A DNA stretch of 64,000 nt from JBFLYC01 sp040756735 (GTDB lineage: Bacteria > Bacillota > DSM-16504 > Desulfitibacterales > Desulfitibacteraceae): the NCBI GenBank assembly GCA_040756735.1, contig JBFLYC010000010.1:1-64000 (forward strand), written 5' to 3'. The notes under the pieces were generated by a model that did no database searches, was not told where the DNA came from, and worked only from the letters and a program-made list of their open reading frames with translations. Below, in pieces: positions 16,791-25,525 of the stretch; the first letter of the stretch is position 1; every line of letters starts with the position of its first letter. The translations under genes and the position numbers were made by a program.

Positions 16791-17812
16791 TAAATTACAG
16801 CAACCTCCCTGTATACTTTACTTGCACTCTCAACCTTACGACAAAGAACTGTATGGCCCGCAGAAACTTCTACAAGTTGAGGAGGTTTGGTGTTGCAGTT
16901 TCTGTCTGCAAGGCTGCACCTTGGAGCAAAAGTACACCCAGTTGGTAAATTTAAAAACTCAGGAGGCTGCCCTTTAATTGAAAACAATTTTTTATTTCTA
17001 GGTGGGTTTAATACAGGAACAGAAGACAATAGGGCTCTGGTATAAGGATGCCTGGGTTTATTTATAATTTCATGCTTGTCTCCTAGCTCCACCATTTGAC
17101 CTGCGTACATGACGCCTATCCTATGAGCCATATGAGCAACTACTCCCATATTGTGAGTTATGAGAACTATGCTGGTTGAAAATTTGTCTAATAGTTTTTG
17201 CATTTCTGCTATAATTTGAGCCTGCACCGTTACATCTAAAGCACTGGTTGGTTCATCAGCAATTAAAATGTCCGGTTCTAGGGCCATGGCCATTGCTATG
17301 GTAACCCTCTGCTTCATTCCACCACTTAATTGGAAGGGAAAATAATTAATAACCCTGTCAGGGTTTGGTAGGTTCATTTTGGACAGCATATCTATAGCTC
17401 TCTCTCTTGCTTCAGTTTTTGAAATGGAAAAATGGCAGCACAGAGTCTCTATGAACTGAGATCCTATTCTTCTAACAGGGTTTAATGTAGATACTGGCTC
17501 CTGAAAAATCATGGCAATACTTTTGCCTCTATAGCTTCTTTTTTCTGCCTTGGATAGGTTAAAAATGCTTCTATCCCTATAAATAATGTCACCGTCAACT
17601 ACCTGACCACCTGGAGGCAACATATCCATCAGTGATAAAACCAAAGTAGTCTTACCAGAACCACTCTCTCCAACAATGCCCAGCACCTCTTTTTCACTTA
17701 AGGAAAAGTTTAGGTTTCTAATCACTTTAATGGGTCCATTAATATTGTCATATTGTATGGATAGATTATTAACTCTTAATATGGTTTTGCAGCTTTCATC
17801 AAGGGCAGTCAT
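16790..17812 (-). CDS. Dpp/Opp-type ABC transporter ATP-binding protein (DppD-like)
   Basis: A 340-residue ATPase: Walker A GESGSGKTT, signature LSGGMKQR, Walker B ILIADEPT, H-loop LITHNMGV, and the C-terminal extension CTFAPRCSLADRNCN, as in DppD/NikD. It forms the heterodimeric engine with the following gene, sharing one base of overlap. A roughly 100-bp gap separates it from the binding-protein gene upstream. The substrate is not evident from the ATPase. Confidence 0.88.
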   Translation of the reverse strand: MTALDESCKTILRVNNLSIQYDNINGPIKVIRNLNFSLSEKEVLGIVGESGSGKTTLVLSLMDMLPPGGQVVDGDIIYRDRSIFNLSKAEKRSYRGKSIAMIFQEPVSTLNPVRRIGSQFIETLCCHFSISKTEARERAIDMLSKMNLPNPDRVINYFPFQLSGGMKQRVTIAMAMALEPDILIADEPTSALDVTVQAQIIAEMQKLLDKFSTSIVLITHNMGVVAHMAHRIGVMYAGQMVELGDKHEIINKPRHPYTRALLSSVPVLNPPRNKKLFSIKGQPPEFLNLPTGCTFAPRCSLADRNCNTKPPQLVEVSAGHTVLCRKVESASKVYREVAVI

Positions 17813-17914
17813 GGATATCTCTCCCTATGGCTCTTATCCTGGGGCATATAAAGCCCCAAGGTAAGAGATTCTTAATCTAGATGTCAACTTTACAGAATAA
17901 CCTTTCGTAAGACC

Positions 17915-19474
17915 TTATTCCATACGAACAGACTCATTTAACAAGTAAAAGTCAGACGGATGGGTTGACATGTTTTTGACACTTGCATCAACAACCAACA
18001 CATTCTTAGGGTATACAAGGAAAATAAATCCTGCATCGTCTAGAATAATCTGCTGTGCTTCTTTAGCAATTCTATATCTATCCTGCATATCATAAGCAGT
18101 TTTTAACTCATCTATTTTGGCATCTAGAGCTGGATTACTGTAACCTCCAAAGTTTGAGCTTGCCCCGGTCTTGAAGACTATTACCAAGAAGTATTGGGGA
18201 TCCCCTGTTGTTGCTGTATTCATACTGTAGATTGAAGTATCAAAAGTACGTTCTCCCAAGTAGCTGGAGATGTTTTCCACTACCTCAATATTAACCTTCA
18301 CGCCAATGTCTTTGAGCTGTGCCTGCACTACTTCAGCTATTAATGGGAGTTCAGGCCTACCCCTATAGGTTGCCAGGGTAAACTCAAGAGATTCACTGCC
18401 CTTTTTGAATACTCCATCCTGACCTAATGTCCATCCAGCTTCTTCAAGCATAACTTTAGCTTTTTCAGGCTCATAGCCATATCCCTTTAACTGCTCACCA
18501 CCAAAGGGCATCACTAACGGAAATGGTCCCACTCCGGGAACTCCCATGCCCATCATCAAGCTGTCTACTATACTTTTTCTGTCAATAGCCATGCTGATTG
18601 CTTTTCTTACTGCAGGGTCATTAAATAAGGGATTCTTGAAGTTAAAAATAATCATATGTGTACGTGCTGTTGACTTGCTTATAACCTCATAATCACTGGT
18701 ATTCATAAAAATATCTAAACTGGCAGTAGGAAGGCCTAGGGCAGCATTCACCTCTCCTGCCTGAAGTGCCATAACCCTTGTGTTTGCATCTGGGATATAC
18801 TTAAAAGTCACCTTATCTAAATAAGCCTCTTTTCCCCAATAGTTTTCATTTTTTTCCACCACTATCTCCACATCTTTTTCAAATTTTACCAGTTTAAATG
18901 GTCCTGTTAGAATGGGCCTCTCTGCAAAGTTGCCAGCATTTACATCTAAAATAGTAACGGTAGGTGATGCTAGGTTTGCAATTAAAGCTGGATTGGGGTT
19001 ATTTGTTTTAATAGTTATGCCATTGTCTGTAGCTTCAATATAATCAATATCCAGCAGGCCAGAAACCATTGCATTCATTTCATTGGCACGGTCAATGGAA
19101 GCCTTGACAGCTTCTCCAGTTACCTTTTCCCCAGTACTAAAGGTAACACCATCCTTAATGGTGATTTCCCATGTAAGCTCATCCAACTGCTTCCAAGAAT
19201 CTGCTATCCATGGCACTATTTCCAGCTTATCATTTACCTTAACCAAGGTTTCTCCTAGCCCATACTTAATGGTATACCAACCATTCCATCCTTCTGCAGG
19301 GTCCATTGTGCTTGGAAACCACTGTTCGCCAACAACCAATTCCTGTTTAACAGGAACCTTTGTTTCTGGCTGTGACTTTGGTTCTTCACTCTTAGAACCG
19401 CAGCCTGTCAGCAACCCAATCACAAAAATTACGCACAACACTAATACAAAAATTTTCTTAATGTCTTTGTACAC
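17915..19474 (-). CDS. Family 5 solute-binding lipoprotein (peptide/nickel type)
   Basis: A 519-residue lipoprotein. The signal peptide is followed by the lipobox LTGC (Cys about 25) and a short Ser/Glu/Lys linker. It then shows the SBP_bac_5 fold: LGETLVKVNDKLEIVPWIAD, WEITIKDGVTFSTGEKVT and AVRKAISMAIDRKSIVDSLM. Proteins of this family bind peptides, nickel or cobalt chelates, haem or sugars. The cobalamin riboswitch at the head of the operon points to a cobalt- or corrinoid-related ligand (inference). The position between the QueG-like gene and the ATPases shows all parts of one importer are co-transcribed. Confidence 0.85.
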   Translation of the reverse strand: MYKDIKKIFVLVLCVIFVIGLLTGCGSKSEEPKSQPETKVPVKQELVVGEQWFPSTMDPAEGWNGWYTIKYGLGETLVKVNDKLEIVPWIADSWKQLDELTWEITIKDGVTFSTGEKVTGEAVKASIDRANEMNAMVSGLLDIDYIEATDNGITIKTNNPNPALIANLASPTVTILDVNAGNFAERPILTGPFKLVKFEKDVEIVVEKNENYWGKEAYLDKVTFKYIPDANTRVMALQAGEVNAALGLPTASLDIFMNTSDYEVISKSTARTHMIIFNFKNPLFNDPAVRKAISMAIDRKSIVDSLMMGMGVPGVGPFPLVMPFGGEQLKGYGYEPEKAKVMLEEAGWTLGQDGVFKKGSESLEFTLATYRGRPELPLIAEVVQAQLKDIGVKVNIEVVENISSYLGERTFDTSIYSMNTATTGDPQYFLVIVFKTGASSNFGGYSNPALDAKIDELKTAYDMQDRYRIAKEAQQIILDDAGFIFLVYPKNVLVVDASVKNMSTHPSDFYLLNESVRME

Positions 19475-19510
19475 TTAACCTTTCCTCCTTGTTTTTCATA
19501 ATTTATAAAT

Positions 19511-20212
19511 TTATTCTCTACCCCATGGGCAGGCAGCTATGCATTTACCACAATTACCAATACCATGCCTGCTTTGAACATAATCAAAATAATCATCACA
19601 TGCCTTTGGGTCAAATCTTTTTGAAAGTGGATCGTCTGGCTTAAATGCTACACCTTTAATTGCCCCTGGGATACAAGCTTTTACACAGGCCGTGCAGCTG
19701 CCGCATTTGTTTTTTGTTGGGCTGTCTGGTTTAAGCGGTGCGTTAGTTAATACAGTAGCTAACCTCAACCTAGGCCCAACCTGCTCATTAATTAAACAGC
19801 ATGATTTGCCAATCCAACCTAAACCAGCTAGTGAAGCTGCCAGCTTATGTGAAAATATACCCTTGTATTTATTAGTTATGAGTTGTTGAGAAGCTGGGAT
19901 GGGAAACACCTTGTATCCCATCCTTTCAAGGTGATTTGCCAGCAGCAGGGAAATTTCATCCAGCTTGTGGTTTATTACACTATAGTAGTAAGAATAGACC
20001 TGTTGTGGTCCATCTTCTAAAAGGCGTATTATTTCCTTTGGAAAGAAAACCCCAAGGGAAACTGCAGTCGGGTACTTTGAGTATTCAAGACTATAATTAT
20101 CTTTAATGTAGATGGTTGCTTTTTCCAAATTCGCAACGCCGAACAAATCTGCTCCCATAAGATGAGCTTTCTTCTTAAGCTTCTCATATAAGTTATTTGA
20201 TAATATTTCCAC
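19511..20212 (-). CDS. Short QueG-like double 4Fe-4S protein
   Basis: A 233-residue protein related to the C-terminal part of epoxyqueuosine reductase QueG and reductive-dehalogenase-like proteins. Two ferredoxin-type clusters are visible: CGSCTACVKACIPGAI (about 166-181) and CGKCIAACPWG (about 222-232), plus a Cys at CDDYFDY. It is much shorter than QueG (about 350-380 residues) and ends right after the second cluster, so it lacks the HEAT-repeat tail. QueG uses cobalamin. Membership in a cobalamin-riboswitch operon between a methyltransferase and a binding protein suggests redox chemistry on a corrinoid or metal chelate (inference) rather than tRNA modification. Confidence 0.75.
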   Translation of the reverse strand: MEILSNNLYEKLKKKAHLMGADLFGVANLEKATIYIKDNYSLEYSKYPTAVSLGVFFPKEIIRLLEDGPQQVYSYYYSVINHKLDEISLLLANHLERMGYKVFPIPASQQLITNKYKGIFSHKLAASLAGLGWIGKSCCLINEQVGPRLRLATVLTNAPLKPDSPTKNKCGSCTACVKACIPGAIKGVAFKPDDPLSKRFDPKACDDYFDYVQSRHGIGNCGKCIAACPWGRE

Positions 20213-20235
20213 AGCGGACTCCTATCCATTGAATG

Positions 20236-20985
20236 TTATTTGCTTGCGCAAATTGCAAATAGTGGTATTGCACAATACAAGGTTTTTTGTTTGTCATCAT
20301 AAACTAGGTCATTGATGTTTTTATTTATATCAATACTGTTAAAACCACACTGAGCCAAAGCTTTTTTATCCCATTCAGGTCTTTTCTCATAGGTCAAGGG
20401 TAGTTTTCTAGCCAGTTCTTCACATTCTTTGTGCTGATTTAAGGTTACGCCATCAGAATAGCCTTTTTTTACTGCCTCTTGTCTGCAGGCCTCATACTTT
20501 TCCTGGAGCTGTGGATCTGAGAGACGTAAATACCAATTGGCATCAAAAACAAGAAGTTTTCCCATTGGTTTAAGGAGTCTATACCATTCGGCATAGGCTT
20601 CCATTGGATTAGGCAGGGTCCAAACTAGATTTCGAGAAATGACTAAATCAAAGCTGCAGTCTGGCAATTCAATTCTATGTGCATCTCCCTTCATTGCAGT
20701 TATTTCAAAACTGGCAAATTGGGCATTTTTTTGAGCTTCTTTAAGCATTTCGCTGCTTGTATCTATTGCTGTAACCTCATATCCAAGCTCGGCCATAATT
20801 ACTGCAAAAAAGCCAGGCCCTGTTCCCACATCTAAAGCCCTTATTGGCCCATCTACTACACCCATATACTCCTTAATAATTGTCTGCCAGGCATTTTTTT
20901 TAAAGGAGTTCATGTCTTCCTTTATCGCCTCACTATATCCATTAGCTCGACCTGTCCAGTACTTTTCAATTCTTGCTTCTAACAT
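20236..20985 (-). CDS. Class I SAM-dependent methyltransferase (operon-embedded)
   Basis: A 249-residue methyltransferase with motif I ALDVGTGPGFFAVIMAELG (about 50-68), the acidic loop AIDTSSEML, motif II DAHRIELPDCSFDLVISRN, and the post-motif LLKPMGKLLVFDANWYL. It resembles the UbiE/UbiG-like Methyltransf_11 group. Its start overlaps the stop of the permease gene upstream by one base, so it is tightly co-translated with a transporter. The acceptor substrate cannot be told. Methylation of the transported molecule or of a metallophore is a possibility suggested only by context. Confidence 0.8.
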   Translation of the reverse strand: MLEARIEKYWTGRANGYSEAIKEDMNSFKKNAWQTIIKEYMGVVDGPIRALDVGTGPGFFAVIMAELGYEVTAIDTSSEMLKEAQKNAQFASFEITAMKGDAHRIELPDCSFDLVISRNLVWTLPNPMEAYAEWYRLLKPMGKLLVFDANWYLRLSDPQLQEKYEACRQEAVKKGYSDGVTLNQHKECEELARKLPLTYEKRPEWDKKALAQCGFNSIDINKNINDLVYDDKQKTLYCAIPLFAICASK

Positions 20986-21803
20986 TACATCACCCTCTTA
21001 TGTGAAATTATTTTTTTAAATTTTGGATCTAATACATCGCGCAGGCCATCACCCAGCAGGTTAAAGGCCATAACAACTATTAAGATAGCAAGCCCAGGAT
21101 AAAGCATTAACCAAGGTGCCCTTTGAAAAAAGAATCTACCATCATTTAACATGGCGCCCCATTCTGGATCTGGGGGCTGAGCACCTAGTCCCAGAAATGA
21201 CAGTCCAGATATTTGTAATATGATAGCCCCCATGTCTAAGGTTGCCAACACTATCAGGGGAGAAATCATATTAGGCAATATATGTCTAAAAATAATCTTT
21301 AAATGAGTGCTTCCACTGACCCTTGCTGCCAGCACATACTCCTTTTCCCGTAGTGATAGAACTAGTCCCCGGGCTATCCTAGCGTAACCTACCCAGTTGA
21401 CAGCAGCCAGGGCTATCATTACATTGATTAAGCTTGGTCCAAGTATGCCAGCTATGCCAACAGCTAAAACAAGTCCTGGGAAGGCCAATATAATATCTAC
21501 AAGCCGCATAAAAAGGTTGTCGATTTTTCCGCCCATATAGCCTGCAGTTGTACCAATTAGAACCCCCAGGATAAAAATAATGCTTATAACAACGAAGGAG
21601 ACTCCAAGTGATAATCTTATACCATATACTATACGAGTAAAAATGCACCTTCCCAGATGATCTGTACCCATTAGAAAATCTTTATCTGGCGGTTTGAGTG
21701 TTTGCTGTAGATTGACCTTATCTGGAGCATAAGGGGTTATATAAGGTGCAAATATCCCTAAGAACACTATAATTAAAATAACAATAAGTCCTATTAGTGC
21801 CAT
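20985..21803 (-). CDS. ABC transporter permease, DppC/NikC-like
   Basis: At least 272 residues with about six membrane helices and the conserved segment LMGTDHLGRCIFTRIVYGIR near the N-terminus, typical of DppC/NikC permeases. The inner-membrane ATPase contact loop is GLVLSLREKEYVLAARVSGS. ATG 21803 is the first clear start. The frame is open further upstream to the end of the preceding gene and a slightly longer protein with a rare start is possible. It pairs with the DppB-like permease to form the channel. Confidence 0.85.
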   Translation of the reverse strand: MALIGLIVILIIVFLGIFAPYITPYAPDKVNLQQTLKPPDKDFLMGTDHLGRCIFTRIVYGIRLSLGVSFVVISIIFILGVLIGTTAGYMGGKIDNLFMRLVDIILAFPGLVLAVGIAGILGPSLINVMIALAAVNWVGYARIARGLVLSLREKEYVLAARVSGSTHLKIIFRHILPNMISPLIVLATLDMGAIILQISGLSFLGLGAQPPDPEWGAMLNDGRFFFQRAPWLMLYPGLAILIVVMAFNLLGDGLRDVLDPKFKKIISHKRVM

Positions 21804-21837
21804 TTTATCATTAGTCAGACTTTTGATTATGCCTATA

Positions 21838-22776
21838 TCAAGACCCCCTTCCTAGACGTATCCGCGGGTCTAAAAACCTATAGGAAATGTCTACGAGAAG
21901 GTTTGCCAGTACAAATATTACTGCCATCCACAAAACATACCCCTGAATTACTGGATAGTCTCGGTTGAAAATAGCCTCAACTGCATATTTCCCAACCCCT
22001 GGCCAGGAAAACACAGTTTCAACAATCACCGTACCCCCAAGCAGAAAGCCCAGTGACATGCCAAGAAGGGTTACAATTGATATAAGTGCATTTTTTAAAG
22101 CATGGTTTACAATTACTAATCGTTCCCTTATGCCCCTGGCCCTTGCTGCCATTATATAATCCTGTCCCAAAACCTCTAAAATACTAGCTCTTAATAGTCT
22201 AGTATAAGTTGCAGCCATTCCCATGCCTAGAGTAACTGCAGGCAATACTAGACTTGCTATGCCATCTCTTCCCATCACAGGGAAGATAGTATATTTTACT
22301 GATAGATAATACATTAATATTAGCCCCAGCCAAAACGCCGGCATTGATGCACCCAAAAAAGCAAATACTCTGCTTAAATTATCAACCCACGTACCCTTAT
22401 AAACAGCGGCTAAAACTCCTACAGGAAGTGCAATGGTTATCATTACTATTAAAGCAGCAAAGGTTAGTTCAAAGGTTGCCGGCAGCCTATATAGTATTTC
22501 CTGTGTAACTGGAGTTCCAGAATTAAAGGACACACCCAGGTCTCCCTTAAGTACGCCACTTAACCAGTTTAAGAATTGGACATATTCTGGTGCATTTAAT
22601 CCCATCTGCTGCCTTGTAGTTTCAAGCATCTGTAGGGTAGGTTCAATGCCAGTCTGTCTTAGTTTAATTTCTGCCGGATCCCCCGGAGCAAGTTTACTTA
22701 GACTGTAGGTTAAAAGGGAGACAACTAAAAACACAGGTATCAGGTACAGCAGTCTTTGTACAATATAAGCAAGCAA
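21838..22776 (-). CDS. ABC transporter permease, DppB/NikB-like
   Basis: A 312-residue permease with six helices. The N-terminal signature YIVQRLLYLIPVFLVVSLLT and the EAA-like cytoplasmic loop EVLGQDYIMAARARGI mark the DppB/NikB family. It is the first gene after the cobalamin riboswitch. The start shown is TTG at 22776; a purine-rich ribosome binding site (GGAAGGGAAG) lies upstream. ATG alternatives nearby are out of frame. Confidence 0.83.
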   Translation of the reverse strand: MLAYIVQRLLYLIPVFLVVSLLTYSLSKLAPGDPAEIKLRQTGIEPTLQMLETTRQQMGLNAPEYVQFLNWLSGVLKGDLGVSFNSGTPVTQEILYRLPATFELTFAALIVMITIALPVGVLAAVYKGTWVDNLSRVFAFLGASMPAFWLGLILMYYLSVKYTIFPVMGRDGIASLVLPAVTLGMGMAATYTRLLRASILEVLGQDYIMAARARGIRERLVIVNHALKNALISIVTLLGMSLGFLLGGTVIVETVFSWPGVGKYAVEAIFNRDYPVIQGYVLWMAVIFVLANLLVDISYRFLDPRIRLGRGS

Positions 22777-22812
22777 TGTATTTCATCTTCCCTTCCAGCT
22801 TTATTCATAAAC

Positions 22813-22848
22813 AAAACCCTTTTTACCACACGCGGCCAAAAGGGTTTT
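22813..22848 (-). terminator. Riboswitch expression-platform hairpin
   Basis: On the minus strand an 11-bp stem (AAAACCCTTTT and AAAAGGGTTTT) closes a loop of about 14 bases. It is followed by GTTTATG between the riboswitch aptamer and the first permease gene. This is the likely intrinsic terminator switched by the aptamer. The U-run is short. Confidence 0.6.
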
Positions 22849-22914
22849 CATACAAAAAAGACAATAAAAATTAACCTTTCCCAAATCCACGTGGGCGGTT
22901 ATTGGTTTATAAAA

Positions 22915-23170
22915 CAAGCAGGTTTCCTGACTTCAGGTCATTGCCAAAACTGCGTCTTCCCACCCGGTACTTAGCTACAAGTTTATAGATTATTTTTAAC
23001 TTGAATTGCAGGTGCAATTTAAAATTAAAAATATATCAACAAAGAACTAATTGCCGGGCAGTGACAATACAATATAGCTTGACTACCCTTCACAGTGGCG
23101 GGCCCGTGCCGGATTCTAACCAGCTTCCCTCTCTACTTCTCCATGAAGTATCACTTGCTTCATACAAGTA
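22915..23170 (-). ncRNA. Cobalamin (B12) riboswitch
   Basis: Read on the minus strand it has the hallmark elements in order: GGGAAGCTGGTTAGAATCC, GCACGGGCCCGCCACTGTGA, and at the 3' end the B12 box GAAGTCAGGAAACCTGC (22918-22934). Element order and spacing match the class I aptamer. The 3' end is about 140 bp before the DppB-like gene, with a terminator-like hairpin between. By family knowledge, binding of adenosylcobalamin should turn off the downstream operon. Confidence 0.93.
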
Positions 23171-23520
23171 TTTAATTGTAAGTTAAATATAGATTACCAT
23201 CAGACTAGTTTTATGTCAATGAATTATGCTGTTTCCAAGGCTTTATAAGATGAGGGGTTTTGAGCCTTTTGTATATCCGTTATTTTTAATGAATTTTGTG
23301 GAGTTCATGTTTACTTTTTGCTTATCATTAATAAAATACATAAAAAAAACCATTTCTATATAGTGATTGGGCCTCTACTTTATTATCTGCTTATCTTCCA
23401 CCACATAACCCCTAGTTTGTAGGAAGAGGTCTCTGTAATATGCCCATTTTTTCCATTTTTCAAGATTAATCTCTTTATCAGCTCATCCACTTTACCACCT
23501 TCCTGACCGAAAATCTTAAA
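23171..23520. other. Gap between riboswitch and Res fragment
   Basis: Apart from the riboswitch promoter, I see no supported feature. The minus strand is open here with a plausible but unrecognised tail (VDELIKRLILKNGKNG), which may be part of another broken gene. Confidence 0.3.
23191..23219 (-). promoter_or_regulatory. Promoter of the riboswitch operon
   Basis: On the minus strand TTGACA (23219-23214), 17 bp, then TAATCT (23196-23191). This places the transcription start just ahead of the riboswitch 5' end. The -35 is perfect; the -10 is weak. Confidence 0.5.
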
Positions 23521-23740
23521 GTAGGCATTAATATACTTATAGGTTCTAAAAAGTTTACGGAAGGGTGGAACAGCTGGCGAGTTTCCACCATGGGGCTGAT
23601 TAACTTTGCCAAAGGTGAAGGCTCCCAGGCTATCCAGCTTTTCGGCAGGGGGGTAAGGCTTAAAGGTTACGGAAACTGTCTCAAGCGCAGCTCCAAGCTG
23701 GATTACCCTGTAGCGGTCGCAGTACAGACTGATAAATCGA
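23521..23740 (+). pseudogene. Type III restriction enzyme (Res) fragment with helicase motifs V-VI
   Basis: The plus strand reads INILIGSKKFTEGWNSWRVS, then TMGLINFAKGEGSQAIQLFG and RGVRLKGYGNCLKRSSKLDY. These are the motif V-VI region of type III restriction helicases (the QxxGRGxR core is present). It begins about 23521 and fades after about 23700. It fits directly after the Res fragment at 9.8-10.6 kb in the ancestral protein. No start codon, ribosome binding site or remaining nuclease domain is present. The minus-strand frame covering this area (23383-23781) is its shadow on the right half. Confidence 0.8.
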
Positions 23741-23822
23741 GAAGTATAATGTAAATTAAAAAGATTATAATTTATAGACAAAAATTTTACGTAAAGGTAC
23801 TATATTAGTAAGGTGATGCTGT

Positions 23823-25010
23823 GTGCTAATAAAAAGAATTTTAGGCATATTTCTGCTGCTCACTATTATAGTTGTTGGGGTACTTTGGGCAGGAGCAAAG
23901 GACCTCACGGAATTTCCTTTAATAAACGAAATTGTCTTTGTTACTTGGCATGAAGAAGAAAGGGGCCAGGGAGCGCCTTTGACGGCTGATCCGGCAGACA
24001 GAGATATGCCTGGGCAAAAAGACGCTGCGGACGGGACAGCACATGGGGTTGTCCAGGAGGAGGGCAGGCTATCCACGGCAGAGTTTTCCCCGGCCGAAGC
24101 GGAAATGCTTAATAGAGAGTTTGCCTGGAATTATGGCGGCAAACAATGGACCTATCGCTTACAGGTACCCCGGGGAACTTACAATCATTACGCCGGCCGG
24201 GAGCGCTTGCCTCTCCTTGATTATAACGTTTTAGCTATTTACGTAACTGATCCCGGTCACAAAGAGATTATTTCATCACTGGCAGAGGCATTTTCGGATA
24301 CAGCCGCTAAGGAAGGTTACTCTTTAAAGCAGACCGTGGAGTTTGTTCTATCATTCGTTCAGAGCATAGAGTACAGGACCGATGAGGAATCCAAAGGCTT
24401 AGAACAGTATACCAGGTACCCTCTGGAGACACTGGTAGACCTGGAGGGAGATTGCAAAGACAAAAGCATCCTGTATGCATCTATACTTAAGGAGATGGGA
24501 CTGGGGGTAGTATTGGTGATTTTGCCCGGTGAACCGGGGCATATGGCTGTCGGTGTTAAAGGAGAAGACCTTCCAGGAACTTATTATGAATACCAAGGAG
24601 CGCGCTACTATTACGTGGAAACCACAGCCTGGGGATGGCAAATTGGTCAAATCCCGCCGGATTACCGCAACCGGGAGGCAATCATCGTTCCTATTCGGCC
24701 ACAGCCGCTACTTCTCCATAAATGGGAATCCAGGAGTGCCCCAAACGGACAACTGGAGCTCGTGGTTACAGTAGACAACCTCGGGTCAGCAGTGGCCAGG
24801 CAGACCAAGGTCTATACTTTTTTAGATGTCGGAAATGACAAAGCTTATGCCCAGCAGTGGTCGGAGCCGCTGGACCTCAAGCCCGGCTCCCGGGGCATAT
24901 ATACTCATTATTTAAGAGTTCCAGCTGGTGTTGAAACACGAATAGTGGTAAAGATTATCAGTGACGGCTACTTAATTGATAAGAGCCATTCTGACTGGTT
25001 TTCAACGTAA
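23823..25010 (+). CDS. Transglutaminase-like exported protein
   Basis: A 395-residue protein starting at GTG 23823 behind AAGGTGATG. An N-terminal membrane anchor (residues 5-25) and a charged, probably disordered linker (about 40-90) precede a transglutaminase-like core. The core shows the Cys in DLEGDCKDKSILYASILKEMG, the His in PGHMAVGV, and YYYVETTAWGWQIG containing the third position of the triad region. Residues 300-395 look like a beta-sandwich domain (LELVVTVDNLGSAVARQTK). Such proteins act outside the membrane, often as proteases or cross-linkers of cell-surface partners. It stands alone with no obvious operon partner. Confidence 0.75.
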   Translation: MLIKRILGIFLLLTIIVVGVLWAGAKDLTEFPLINEIVFVTWHEEERGQGAPLTADPADRDMPGQKDAADGTAHGVVQEEGRLSTAEFSPAEAEMLNREFAWNYGGKQWTYRLQVPRGTYNHYAGRERLPLLDYNVLAIYVTDPGHKEIISSLAEAFSDTAAKEGYSLKQTVEFVLSFVQSIEYRTDEESKGLEQYTRYPLETLVDLEGDCKDKSILYASILKEMGLGVVLVILPGEPGHMAVGVKGEDLPGTYYEYQGARYYYVETTAWGWQIGQIPPDYRNREAIIVPIRPQPLLLHKWESRSAPNGQLELVVTVDNLGSAVARQTKVYTFLDVGNDKAYAQQWSEPLDLKPGSRGIYTHYLRVPAGVETRIVVKIISDGYLIDKSHSDWFST

Positions 25011-25062
25011 AGCTACAACATCAAAAGATCAAAAGGCCAAATAAATGACTTTCGGGAACTCT

Positions 25063-25356
25063 ATGCCAAAAAGCAGGCAAAAACAAAATGCAAGATTACT
25101 GAATGTAATGAATGGCAGTTATGTGTCTACCTATAGGTATATAACCCAATATATCGATGTTCTAAATGATAAATTCATCAATATGAATAATGAAAAGCGC
25201 TTTAAAAGTATATCTACCTTTGCTAAACGTATTTCCCAGCCAGATAAGGAGTATAAAGAGTTAGAAGCTGACCTTAGGGAAGAGGCTAGAAGGCGAAATT
25301 GTGATGTCAATGACTTACAACTAGCCATTGATTTTCCGGAAGAAATAGAGTGGTAG
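25063..25356 (+). CDS. Hypothetical protein, 97 residues
   Basis: A small soluble charged protein, rich in Lys/Arg at the start (MPKSRQKQNARLLNVMNGSY) and helical afterwards, with an acidic end (FPEEIEW). ATG 25063 or 25045 could start it; neither has a convincing ribosome binding site. I do not recognise the family. It lies between a transglutaminase-like gene and a toxin-antitoxin pair and could be a remnant. Confidence 0.4.
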   Translation: MPKSRQKQNARLLNVMNGSYVSTYRYITQYIDVLNDKFINMNNEKRFKSISTFAKRISQPDKEYKELEADLREEARRRNCDVNDLQLAIDFPEEIEW

Positions 25357-25464
25357 GTATGTGCAGACTAGATTGAAAAATGATTAGCAAGTACAATTAC
25401 ACAAAGACGGACATGATTATAGACTGTGATTGGTTTCAAAAAAAAGTAAGGAGATTAATTATAA

Positions 25465-25494
25465 TTAGAAAATAGGGCATAATTATGGTATAAT
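25465..25494 (+). promoter_or_regulatory. Promoter of the Phd/ParE-type toxin-antitoxin pair
   Basis: TATAAT at 25489-25494 with TTAGAA 18 bp upstream (25465-25470). The ribosome binding site AAGGAGATG follows at 25510-25518. Confidence 0.45.
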
Positions 25495-25525
25495 TGACTC
25501 ACAGAGAATAAAGGAGATGAGAATT

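Noticed and set aside
23383..23781. 132-codon minus-strand frame
   Set aside because: Its right half is the antisense of a clear Res fragment. The left part may be another gene tail but I cannot support it as a gene.
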